A stretch of DNA of 5,250 nt, taken from assembly GCA_041648755.1 (NCBI GenBank), contig JBAZOJ010000245.1, positions 1-5,250 on the forward strand, written 5' to 3'. A program made the translations under genes and the position numbers. The stretch's first letter is position 1; each line of letters opens with the position of its first letter. Shown piece after piece: positions 1 to 5,250 of the stretch. The notes beneath the pieces are model-generated. The model did not search any database. It saw only the letters and a program-made list of their open reading frames with translations, and had not been told where the DNA came from. This stretch comes from JBAZOJ01 sp041648755. GTDB lineage: Bacteria > Planctomycetota > B143-G9.

Positions 1-974
1 CCTACTTCAATACTTACGTGTACGCAGACTGTCCCTGCCATGGCTTCGGTTTCACGGTATGCCCCAACTGTCATGCAGCCCAGGCAGAATGGGACGCGAA
101 GAGCAAGCAGTACGACAAGTGGCTCGAAGAACGCAAGGACAAGGTCGAGCGTACCGCCTTCCTGAAGGACCCCGAAAAGCGAAACGTGCAGTACATCGAA
201 GGGGAGTTCTTCTACGTCAGCGGCACCATTCGCGCTTGCGACGTGATGGAAGGCAACAAGAGAATCAAGATGACCGCTGGCGAGCGTGCGGCCCTCTATA
301 TCAAGCGGTGTGACAGTATGTACCGCGACCGTTTCTACAAGACGGTCAACACGACCGACCATAAGCCAAAAGCCAAATTCAACGTGACCCTCTGGTCCAA
401 GGTCGCCGATTGCTTAGACGCCGCCCAGAGGCTGGCTGGCGCAAGGCAAGCGGGACTGTCAACCGGCGGAACAGTGATAACCGTGGAGGACAGCAGCGGA
501 GACCAGGAAGTCTATAAGATGGTCATCCACGGCAGTGGCCATATGATTCTGTACGAGTACAGCGACTATGTTGCCGGGGGAGTCCCAGACTGGTTCCTGG
601 AAGCATATTCTCATTGGATGGAGTACCAGATATTCGGTGAAGTCACCATGAATTGTGCCGCGGAAGGCGGCGCCGGGGGACTCACAGGACGGTCGCTGGA
701 GAACCAGATCAAGATGATCATCAAGAACCCGCGAATGCCCAACATCATGGACTTCTGCAACTGGGAAATGTCCAAGCTGGACCCGCAGATGCGCCTCGTT
801 TCATTCGGCCTTGTTGACTGGATGATCAAAGGACTCGGCGGCAAGAAGCTCGACTTGTTCCTCGTGGTCTTTAAGAGAACGAAGTCCGTTGCCCAGTCGT
901 TCCGTGACGCATACGGCATCAAACTGACGGACGTGATGGAAGAGTGGAAGAAGTGGGTCATCGAGAATTACTGA
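1..974 (+). CDS. Peptidase-MA-like (DUF1570-type) protein with N-terminal Cys motif, 5'-truncated, catalytic Glu apparently lost
   Basis: The reading frame is open to the left edge (codons from base 3), and the GTG at 18 has no Shine-Dalgarno, so this is the 3' part of a longer gene. Residues below are counted from that GTG. Near the visible start is a Cys motif C-x-C-x7-C-x2-C (C5, C7, C15, C18; CPCHGFGF then CPNC). It resembles half of a DnaJ-type CxxCxGxG zinc module. The C-terminal half has the layout of gluzincin-like peptidase-MA/DUF1570 domains: a helix with HGSGH (171-175), then PDWFLEAYSHW (190-200) supplying the downstream Glu (E195). A helical region QMRLVSFGLVDWMI (257-270) and the closing segment with AYGIKLTDVMEEW (298-310) follow. 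The usual HExxH is HGSGH here, so the general-base Glu is Gly and protease activity is doubtful. The family assignment is from motif memory. The N-terminus, and any signal peptide, lies outside the window. The HAD gene follows after 6 nt. Confidence 0.72.
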   Translation, partial: YFNTYVYADCPCHGFGFTVCPNCHAAQAEWDAKSKQYDKWLEERKDKVERTAFLKDPEKRNVQYIEGEFFYVSGTIRACDVMEGNKRIKMTAGERAALYIKRCDSMYRDRFYKTVNTTDHKPKAKFNVTLWSKVADCLDAAQRLAGARQAGLSTGGTVITVEDSSGDQEVYKMVIHGSGHMILYEYSDYVAGGVPDWFLEAYSHWMEYQIFGEVTMNCAAEGGAGGLTGRSLENQIKMIIKNPRMPNIMDFCNWEMSKLDPQMRLVSFGLVDWMIKGLGGKKLDLFLVVFKRTKSVAQSFRDAYGIKLTDVMEEWKKWVIENY

Positions 975-976
975 GG
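973..976 (+). promoter_or_regulatory. Short Shine-Dalgarno supporting a TTG start
   Basis: GAGG overlaps the stop codon of the upstream gene and sits 4 nt before the TTG at 981. No other start is possible between the stop and HAD motif I, so this weak site decides the start. It implies initiation by ribosomes terminating on the preceding gene. Confidence 0.5.
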
Positions 977-980
977 CCGC

Positions 981-1718
981 TTGGCTAAGCTAACCGGTAT
1001 CTTCTTCGACCTTGATGACACGCTGTACTCCTGCACGGAGTTCGCCCAAAAAGCGCGAAGGAATGCCGTCAGGGCGATGGTCGCAGCAGGGCTGAGTTAC
1101 CCTGAAGAGCAGCTCTACCGCGAACTCGAGGCCGTGATTGATGAGTTCACCTCCAATTACGAGAAGCACTTCGACAATCTTCTTCTTCGCCTGCCCCGCG
1201 AGTCCTTTCGCGAGCCCAACAGCGCGCTTATCGTCGCCGCTGGAGTGACCGCCTATCATAACACAAAAGCCCGCGAGATGTACCCTTACGAGGACGCGCT
1301 CGAATTCCTGGCACGCGCGAGAAAGACAAAGCTCATCCGAGGAATCATCACCGCCGGAATTACTATCAAGCAAGCAGAGAAAATTGTGAGGCTCGGAATC
1401 CTGCCGTTTCTTACGCCGGGCTCGGTCTTCATTACCGAGCAGGTGGGGATGACCAAGCGCAATAACAGGCTTTTCCTGACTGCCTGCGAGAGATTCGGTC
1501 TTGATCCGACCTGCACGATGTACGTGGGCGACAACCCTGCCGTTGACGTGGATGTTCCCAGCGAAATTGGGATGATTACAGTCCTGCATCGTCGGTCGGG
1601 CAAGTACTCGAACGTTCCCGCAACAACGCAGCCGAGGTATGTCATCGACAACTATTATGATCTGATGGAGATACTGGCCAGAGACTTCTCCGTGCCGATA
1701 CTCCAGGAAGAGAGATGA
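981..1718 (+). CDS. HAD-superfamily phosphatase, YjjG/CTE7-like (subfamily IA)
   Basis: This 245-aa cytosolic enzyme is probably a Mg-dependent phosphatase of small phosphometabolites. All four HAD motifs are visible: motif I FFDLDDTLY (nucleophile D10, acid/base D12), motif II T124 in IITAG, motif III K159 in VGMTKR, and motif IV VGDNPAVD (D184, D189). The alpha-helical cap contains ARRNAVRAM and a SNY..HFD..L pattern. With AAGVTAYHNTK these recall the archaeal TIGR02253 (CTE7) family, for which in-vitro glyceraldehyde-3-phosphate phosphatase activity has, as I recall, been assigned. The substrate here is unproven. Divergent points are AG instead of DG after the motif II Thr, R instead of P after K159, and VP instead of the usual GA after motif IV. 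The start is TTG: the in-frame stop of the upstream gene lies three codons before it (tga-ggc-cgc-ttg), and the next Met (M33) falls after motif I. GAGG at 973-976 overlaps that stop and gives a 4-nt spacing. The 3' end overlaps the next gene by ATGA. Confidence 0.9.
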   Translation: MAKLTGIFFDLDDTLYSCTEFAQKARRNAVRAMVAAGLSYPEEQLYRELEAVIDEFTSNYEKHFDNLLLRLPRESFREPNSALIVAAGVTAYHNTKAREMYPYEDALEFLARARKTKLIRGIITAGITIKQAEKIVRLGILPFLTPGSVFITEQVGMTKRNNRLFLTACERFGLDPTCTMYVGDNPAVDVDVPSEIGMITVLHRRSGKYSNVPATTQPRYVIDNYYDLMEILARDFSVPILQEER

Positions 1719-2146
1719 CTATGGACGACATATTGACCATTCGTCGCGGATTGCTGCTGGCGGCAGCGGTTCTGTGCATCGTGTCAGTGGCCTGCTCGGC
1801 CAGCGGGAACAACACAACCTGGTCGGCGTCGTTCAGCTATCCGCCGACAACTCTCTCGGCTGGCGCCAAACTGCAGCCAGCGCTGACCCTCGCCGATGTA
1901 CTGGGCCAGGACCCCTTCTGGAGCGAAACGCTTCCCGGCGGGTATTCTGTCGGGTGCGATGCCGCCAATCAATGGGCTGTCGTGGACGCACTCGGCTGTA
2001 TCACGCTCCCACTGACGCCGCTGGCTGGCGCGCTGCTTGACGTGCAGTTGGAATCAGACCGCGTGACCATCACAACATCCATCAGCAGATATGAGATCGT
2101 TGCGTCATCCGGGACAGTCACGCTTTTCGAACTTGGCGGGAGATGA
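1715..2146 (+). CDS. Small exported protein of unknown function, possible lipoprotein
   Basis: I do not recognise this 143-aa protein. The N-terminus is a typical export signal: RR at 10-11, a hydrophobic core at about 12-26 (GLLLAAAVLCIVSVA), then C27 followed by a Ser/Gly/Asn-rich stretch. C27 could be lipidated, but the sequence before it is S-V-A, and Ser at -3 is unusual for a lipobox. Cleavage by signal peptidase I near residues 28-30 is the alternative. The mature part (about 115 aa) looks beta-rich, with alternating hydrophobic and polar stretches (for example 109-139). It has two further Cys, C81 and C95, that could form a disulfide. No catalytic motif is visible. The ATG at 1715 overlaps the HAD stop (ATGA) and has AGGA at 1705-1708; an in-frame ATG at 1721 is an alternative. 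Its own stop overlaps an ATG upstream of fhs. Expression is therefore probably coupled on both sides, but no functional link to fhs can be read from the sequence. Confidence 0.75.
   Translation: MTMDDILTIRRGLLLAAAVLCIVSVACSASGNNTTWSASFSYPPTTLSAGAKLQPALTLADVLGQDPFWSETLPGGYSVGCDAANQWAVVDALGCITLPLTPLAGALLDVQLESDRVTITTSISRYEIVASSGTVTLFELGGR
2139..2142 (+). promoter_or_regulatory. Shine-Dalgarno favouring the second ATG of fhs
   Basis: GGAG lies at the very end of the upstream exported-protein gene. It abuts the ATG at 2143 but is 6 nt from the ATG at 2149. The spacing favours the later ATG as the fhs start, which removes the residues MR from the product. Confidence 0.5.
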
Positions 2147-2148
2147 GA

Positions 2149-3849
2149 ATGCCGCAGAAGAACGACCTGGATATCGCACGCAGTATCCCCCTGAAGCCCA
2201 TTTCCGAAATTGCGGCCCGTTACGGCATCCGGCCGGATGAACTCGAACTCTATGGCGATTACAAGGCCAAGGTGAAGCTGGAGATTCGCAATCGCCTCGC
2301 GGGCGTTAAGCGGGCGAAATATGTCAATGTCAGCGCCGTGACTCCAACGCCCCTTGGCGAAGGCAAGACCGTGACCACGATCGGCCTGGGGCTCGCGCTG
2401 AACAGGATCGGGGCGAAAGCGATTTCCACGATCCGCCAGCCCTCGATGGGGCCCATTTTTGGCATAAAGGGCGGAGCTGCCGGTGGCGGCTGGTCGCAGG
2501 TCATCCCGATGGAGGATTTCAACCTCCACCTGACCGGCGATATCCACGCGGTTGCGGCCGCGCACAATCTTCTTTCGGCTTTCATTGATAACCACCTGCA
2601 CCACGGCAATGCCCTGAACCTTGACCTGCACTCCATAAGCTGGCCGCGGGTGGTGGACATCTCCGACCGCGCGCTTCGCAACGTAGTGATCGGGCTTGGG
2701 GAAAAACAGGACGGCGTGCCGCGCCAGTGTACGTTCGATATCGCTGTCGCAAGCGAGGTTATGGCTATACTGGGGCTTTGCACCGACATATTCGACCTGC
2801 GTCGGCGCCTCGGCCGGATCGTCGTGGCAAGGAACCGGGACGGCAAACCCGTAACAGCCGAAGACCTGAAATGCGCGGGGGCGATGACCGCCCTGCTGAA
2901 GGATGCTGTCAAGCCAACGCTGATGCAGACCACTGAGGGCACCGCCTGTATGGTGCATACAGGCCCGTTCGCGAACATCGCGCATGGAAATTCCTCGATA
3001 ATCGCTGACGAGATCGCCTCAGGCATCTGCGATATCGTCGTTACCGAGAGCGGATTCGGCACCGACATGGGTTGCGAGAAATTCTACAACATCAAGTGCC
3101 GCGCCAGCGGAATGGTCCCCAACGCGACCGTTATCGTTACAACGGTCCGGGCTCTGAAGATGCACAGCGGCAAATTCCGCATCGTGGCTGGCAAACCCCT
3201 TGACCCCAAGCTGGACATCCCCGATGTCGGGCTCGTGCGCGAAGGCTGCGAAAACCTGCGCCAGCACATCCGCAATGTGAAGGCTCACGGCTTGCCTGCG
3301 GTGATAGCGATAAACGCATATCCCGGCGACGGCGAGGACGAATACGAAGCAATTCGCAGCATTGCCGCGGGAGAAGGCGCGTTCGGCACGGCGATTTCAA
3401 GGGTCTGGGCGCAGGGCGGGGCCGGAGGCGAGGAACTCGCGCGGATGGTGATGGCTGCCTGCGATACAGGGGCCGATTTCCACCACTTGTACGACCTCGA
3501 TACTCCGCTCGCTGACAAGATCGAGAAGATCGCAGTCTCGATGTACGGCGCCTCCGGAGTCGAATACGAGGGTTCTGCCCTGAAATCCCTGAAAGAGTAC
3601 ACTGCCGCCGGGTACGCGGGGCTGCCAGTATGCATGGCAAAGACCCACTTGTCGCTTTCGCACGATCCCGCTCTCAAGGGCGCCCCGAAGGGCTTTATGC
3701 TTCCCATCCGCGAGGTGAGGCTCGCGGCGGGCGCGGGGTTTGTTTACCCGCTGGCCGGTGAGATGAGGACTATGCCCGGACTTCCATCCAAGCCGGGCGG
3801 CGAGGGCATTGACATCGACGATCAGGGCCGGGTGATCGGCCTGTTCTGA
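2149..3849 (+). CDS. fhs: Formate--tetrahydrofolate ligase (10-formyl-THF synthetase)
   Basis: This cytosolic enzyme ligates formate to tetrahydrofolate with ATP, giving 10-formyl-THF, ADP and Pi. It feeds purine synthesis, the C1 pool and, in acetogenic lineages, the methyl branch of the Wood-Ljungdahl pathway. The frame runs full length: 566 aa from ATG 2149, 568 aa from ATG 2143 (numbering below is from 2143). Landmarks: an N-terminal KPISEIAARYGI segment (18-29); P-loop TPTPLGEGKT (67-76); signature GIKGGAAGGGW (107-117); HLHHGNALNLD (151-161); LKCAGAMTALLKDAVKPTLMQT (242-263, shortened sense: KPTLMQTTEGT); VHTGPFANIAHGNSS (271-285); second signature TTVRALKMHSG (333-343); VWAQGGAGG (421-429); and the C-terminal MRTMPGLPSKPGG (541-553). 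Aromatic Y393 and W422 match the folate-stacking pair known from the Moorella enzyme. I prefer ATG 2149 because GGAG at 2139-2142 is 6 nt before it. For ATG 2143, which overlaps the previous stop, that site is too close. There is no frameshift or missing catalytic motif. Confidence 0.97.
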   Translation: MPQKNDLDIARSIPLKPISEIAARYGIRPDELELYGDYKAKVKLEIRNRLAGVKRAKYVNVSAVTPTPLGEGKTVTTIGLGLALNRIGAKAISTIRQPSMGPIFGIKGGAAGGGWSQVIPMEDFNLHLTGDIHAVAAAHNLLSAFIDNHLHHGNALNLDLHSISWPRVVDISDRALRNVVIGLGEKQDGVPRQCTFDIAVASEVMAILGLCTDIFDLRRRLGRIVVARNRDGKPVTAEDLKCAGAMTALLKDAVKPTLMQTTEGTACMVHTGPFANIAHGNSSIIADEIASGICDIVVTESGFGTDMGCEKFYNIKCRASGMVPNATVIVTTVRALKMHSGKFRIVAGKPLDPKLDIPDVGLVREGCENLRQHIRNVKAHGLPAVIAINAYPGDGEDEYEAIRSIAAGEGAFGTAISRVWAQGGAGGEELARMVMAACDTGADFHHLYDLDTPLADKIEKIAVSMYGASGVEYEGSALKSLKEYTAAGYAGLPVCMAKTHLSLSHDPALKGAPKGFMLPIREVRLAAGAGFVYPLAGEMRTMPGLPSKPGGEGIDIDDQGRVIGLF

Positions 3850-3870
3850 AAAACGCCGGGACAACCGGTG

Positions 3871-3878
3871 AAGGAGGT
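3871..3878 (+). promoter_or_regulatory. Near-perfect Shine-Dalgarno for the GTG-started secreted protein
   Basis: AAGGAGGT is fully complementary to the anti-Shine-Dalgarno core and lies 5 nt before the GTG at 3884. It fixes the GTG as the start. It is much stronger than the sites of the preceding genes, suggesting independent, efficient initiation. The 34-nt gap after fhs holds only a 4-bp inverted repeat (CCGG 3856-3859 and 3865-3868) with no T-run, so no terminator separates the two genes. Confidence 0.8.
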
Positions 3879-3883
3879 GGATC

Positions 3884-5098
3884 GTGAAGGTACGTTTCGC
3901 ATTCGTTTCGGCTCTTGTTCTGGCGCTGTGCCTGCCGTTCGCCGCTCCGCTCTTCGCTGAGGAGAACGACGATGCTGCCCGGGAAGAGGCAAAGAAAACC
4001 ATCATGTACCCCTGGAGCAAGGATGCGCACACGGCTGACCTGAAGCTCGGGCCGGAAGCGACCAAAATGGTTGACCTGTACTTGGACAGATGCCGCAACG
4101 ACTACGCCAGGCGCGCGAAGCCGTCCGAGATGTTCATGGGCAACGCGCATGAGATATGGGAAACCAAGGATGGCGTTATCGATTTCCATGTTGACTTTGT
4201 GGTGCTGGTAATTGACCGGGCGCCGCTCCCCATCGCAATGGCCCCTGTCGTTGCATCGGCCTTCCTGGCCAAGGACTTCGTGGAGAAGGTTAAGGTGGAA
4301 GGCGACAAGGACGAGCTTCTGCGGCTGTGGGGGCTGATGCTGGCCTCGGAAGTAGCCGATATCGCCGACGCTTACACCGGCCGACCCGAATACGCCGAGT
4401 TCGTGAAAAAGGGCGGCAAGGCCCTGGACAAGGAAGCGCGGGCAAAGGCCTGGCAGGCGGCCTTCGACTTCCTGGTGGCAGGCTTCGACGCGACCAAGCC
4501 GATTACCGACCAATACCCGATGCCCGGTTCCATCGAGTCCGAGCGGTTCACGTTCCTGTCGGCTATCAGGATATTCGGCGGGGAAAAGGCCGTACCGGAA
4601 CTCAAGAAGATTTACGAAAAGCGCGCCAAGGCTGGCAAGACCGAAATCCTTGCCATCGCTCAGGCTATCGCAAAGTGTCCCGGCAAGGAAGCCGAGCAGT
4701 TCATGGTTGGTGAACTCGACAGCGGCGAGCCCGATCGCATCAACAACGTGATCTACATCATCCCGCTGACCGCTTCAAAGGCCATCGTCGAGAAGATCGG
4801 CAAGCTGCTGATGGACACCGAAGACAGAAACCTGCAAAGCAACTGCATCAGCATCCTTGAGCGCCTGTCAGGGAAAGATGCCGCGCAAGCCGATGTCGCC
4901 GCCGGAATCCTCATCAAGGCGTTTGCGGAATTCGAGGAAGGCGCCAAGTACTCCATTGCCTGCTCACTGATTCGCAGCGGCAAATACACGCCCGAGGTCG
5001 TCGCTTTCATGCGGGAACTGCTCAAATCCCTCGAAGAGGATGACCCGAACGACAACCGAATCCCCTACATTAAGGAGATGCTGAAGACAGTCAAGTAG
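3884..5098 (+). CDS. Secreted/periplasmic alpha-helical (HEAT-like) repeat protein of unknown function
   Basis: This 404-aa protein has a clear Sec signal peptide: K2, R4, a hydrophobic core at about 5-20, and probable signal peptidase I cleavage after A25 (PLFA before EEN). C16 lies within the core and does not form a credible lipobox (LALC). The mature protein is charged and mainly helical. After a linker rich in Glu and Lys comes a domain at about 40-215 that I do not recognise, with conserved-looking MYPWSKDAH (41-49), a hydrophobic strand VDFVVLVIDRAPLP (103-116) and several amphipathic helices. The region at about 218-402 reads as paired amphipathic helices of roughly 35-40 residues per unit (for example 235-265, 267-309, 313-349, 352-382). 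This is the pattern of HEAT/ARM-like scaffolds that mediate protein contacts. No enzyme motif is visible. The start is GTG with a strong Shine-Dalgarno. It lies 34 nt downstream of fhs on the same strand and may share its transcript. It is the last gene before the intergenic promoter. Confidence 0.85.
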   Translation: MKVRFAFVSALVLALCLPFAAPLFAEENDDAAREEAKKTIMYPWSKDAHTADLKLGPEATKMVDLYLDRCRNDYARRAKPSEMFMGNAHEIWETKDGVIDFHVDFVVLVIDRAPLPIAMAPVVASAFLAKDFVEKVKVEGDKDELLRLWGLMLASEVADIADAYTGRPEYAEFVKKGGKALDKEARAKAWQAAFDFLVAGFDATKPITDQYPMPGSIESERFTFLSAIRIFGGEKAVPELKKIYEKRAKAGKTEILAIAQAIAKCPGKEAEQFMVGELDSGEPDRINNVIYIIPLTASKAIVEKIGKLLMDTEDRNLQSNCISILERLSGKDAAQADVAAGILIKAFAEFEEGAKYSIACSLIRSGKYTPEVVAFMRELLKSLEEDDPNDNRIPYIKEMLKTVK

Positions 5099-5119
5099 CC
5101 GCGGGGAACGCCATGCTGC

Positions 5120-5135
5120 GCTGGGCGATCCCGGC
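5120..5135 (+). terminator. Weak GC-rich hairpin after the secreted-protein gene, terminator role doubtful
   Basis: GCTGGG (5120-5125) and CCCGGC (5130-5135) can pair as a 6-bp stem with one G-U pair around a CGAT loop, starting 21 nt after the stop codon. No T-tract follows; the nearest T-run (5185-5189) lies about 50 nt away inside the next promoter. It could at most be a pause or transcript-stabilising hairpin. Termination here may depend on Rho. Confidence 0.2.
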
Positions 5136-5161
5136 TGGAGGCCGTAGGCTGCGGGCTGTAG
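5134..5161 (+). repeat. Imperfect tandem heptamer repeat, consensus GCTGTAG, four units
   Basis: Four head-to-tail 7-bp units can be read: GCTGGAG (5134-5140), GCCGTAG (5141-5147), GCTGCGG (5148-5154) and GCTGTAG (5155-5161). They differ from the consensus by 1, 1, 2 and 0 bases. The run lies in non-coding DNA and ends 10 nt before the -35 box of the downstream promoter. It may be a decayed intergenic repeat or direct binding sites for a regulator; the sequence alone cannot decide. Confidence 0.5.
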
Positions 5162-5171
5162 GTTAATACCA

Positions 5172-5199
5172 TTGACTTAGTCCCTTTTTCGTGTATAAT
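5172..5199 (+). promoter_or_regulatory. Sigma70-type promoter, TTGACT-16-TATAAT
   Basis: The -35 box TTGACT (5172-5177) matches five of six consensus bases. The -10 box TATAAT (5194-5199) is perfect. The spacer is 16 bp, AT-rich, and contains a T5 run. Transcription should start at about 5205-5208, leaving a leader of roughly 27 nt with a Shine-Dalgarno and the ATG at 5234. This is the only convincing promoter in the window and marks the start of a new transcription unit. Confidence 0.85.
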
Positions 5200-5220
5200 C
5201 CCCGGCGGGTTTGGATGAAA

Positions 5221-5227
5221 AAGGAGG
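5221..5227 (+). promoter_or_regulatory. Strong Shine-Dalgarno for the gene entering at the right edge
   Basis: AAGGAGG is 6 nt before the ATG at 5234, close to ideal spacing. With the consensus promoter just upstream it identifies the ATG as a real start and suggests a well-expressed product. Confidence 0.8.
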
Positions 5228-5233
5228 CGAACC

Positions 5234-5250
5234 ATGCCGAGAAGGCCGAT
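5234..5250 (+). CDS. Start of an unidentified gene (N-terminus MPRRP...), truncated by the window edge
   Basis: Only five full codons plus two bases are present: M-P-R-R-P and then Ile or Met. The basic N-terminus is compatible with many proteins, among them ribosomal proteins, small nucleic-acid-binding proteins and REP-associated (Y1-type) transposases that often begin MPRRPR or similar. The visible codons do not discriminate between these. The gene is supported by its upstream promoter and Shine-Dalgarno rather than by its product. Confidence 0.6.

Noticed and set aside
18..20. GTG at 18 as the true start of the first gene
   Set aside because: No Shine-Dalgarno precedes it, the frame stays open to the window edge, and it lies immediately before the Cys motif; it is more likely an internal Val codon.
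990..1589. Minus-strand open frame (199 codons) opposite the HAD gene
   Set aside because: The plus strand carries all HAD motifs in order; the antisense product has no motif and follows third-position bias.
1969..2985. Long open frame on the minus strand (338 codons) across the fhs gene
   Set aside because: It lies antisense to well-conserved fhs codons, has no recognisable motif, is rich in Arg/His/Pro/Gly as expected of a shadow frame in GC-rich DNA, and lacks a convincing Shine-Dalgarno.
3856..3868. Inverted repeat CCGG-N5-CCGG in the gap after fhs as a possible terminator
   Set aside because: The stem is only 4 bp and no T-run follows. It sits directly before the Shine-Dalgarno, so it does not resemble an intrinsic terminator.
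3929..3934. Lipobox at C16 of the secreted helical-repeat protein
   Set aside because: The context LALC has Leu at -1, which signal peptidase II does not normally accept, and the hydrophobic core continues past it to a better signal peptidase I site after A25.
3770..4513. Minus-strand open frame (247 codons) spanning the fhs 3' end and the secreted-protein gene
   Set aside because: It crosses two confidently assigned plus-strand genes and the intergenic gap, and shows no domain or signal; a shadow of codon bias.
5191..5199. Extended -10 element in front of TATAAT
   Set aside because: The TG directly abuts TATAAT (5192-5193) instead of being one base away, so the TGnTATAAT spacing is not met.

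Overview
The window reads almost entirely on the + strand as one compact gene cluster. Gene order is: the 3' end of a Cys-motif/peptidase-like gene (1-974), a HAD phosphatase (981-1718), a small exported protein of unknown function (1715-2146), formate--tetrahydrofolate ligase (fhs, about 2149-3849) and a secreted helical-repeat protein (3884-5098). The first four are separated by 6 nt or overlap by a few bases, so they are very probably co-transcribed and translationally coupled. The fifth follows after 34 nt and has its own near-perfect Shine-Dalgarno. After it comes a 135-nt intergenic region with a short heptamer repeat and a clean sigma70-type promoter. That promoter drives a further gene, of which only the first five full codons are visible (from 5234).

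Organism: a bacterium. The GC content is moderately high, the Shine-Dalgarno sites are canonical, and a consensus TTGACT/TATAAT promoter is present. The gene mix is a DUF1570/peptidase-MA-like protein with a CxGxG-type Cys motif, a HAD of the archaeal 'CTE7' type, an FTHFS of the 'HTGPF..IAHGNSS' sequence type, and secreted helical-repeat proteins. It suggests an uncultivated, probably anaerobic lineage such as Planctomycetota/PVC or a neighbouring candidate phylum. This placement is inference only; no rRNA or marker gene is present.

How the genes fit together: only fhs has a secure biochemical role, ATP-dependent activation of formate to 10-formyl-THF for one-carbon or Wood-Ljungdahl metabolism. 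No other folate enzyme (folD, fchA, metF) is in view. The HAD enzyme probably dephosphorylates a small phosphometabolite. The two exported proteins and the inactive-looking peptidase-like protein have no evident link to folate, so the cluster may simply be compact packing of unrelated genes.

The most interesting points are the degenerate HExxH site (HGSGH) in the first gene, the orphan exported protein coupled to fhs by a 4-nt overlap, and the promoter and heptamer-repeat segment at the right end. I saw no mobile element, CRISPR array, RNA gene or clear new defence or biosynthetic system.
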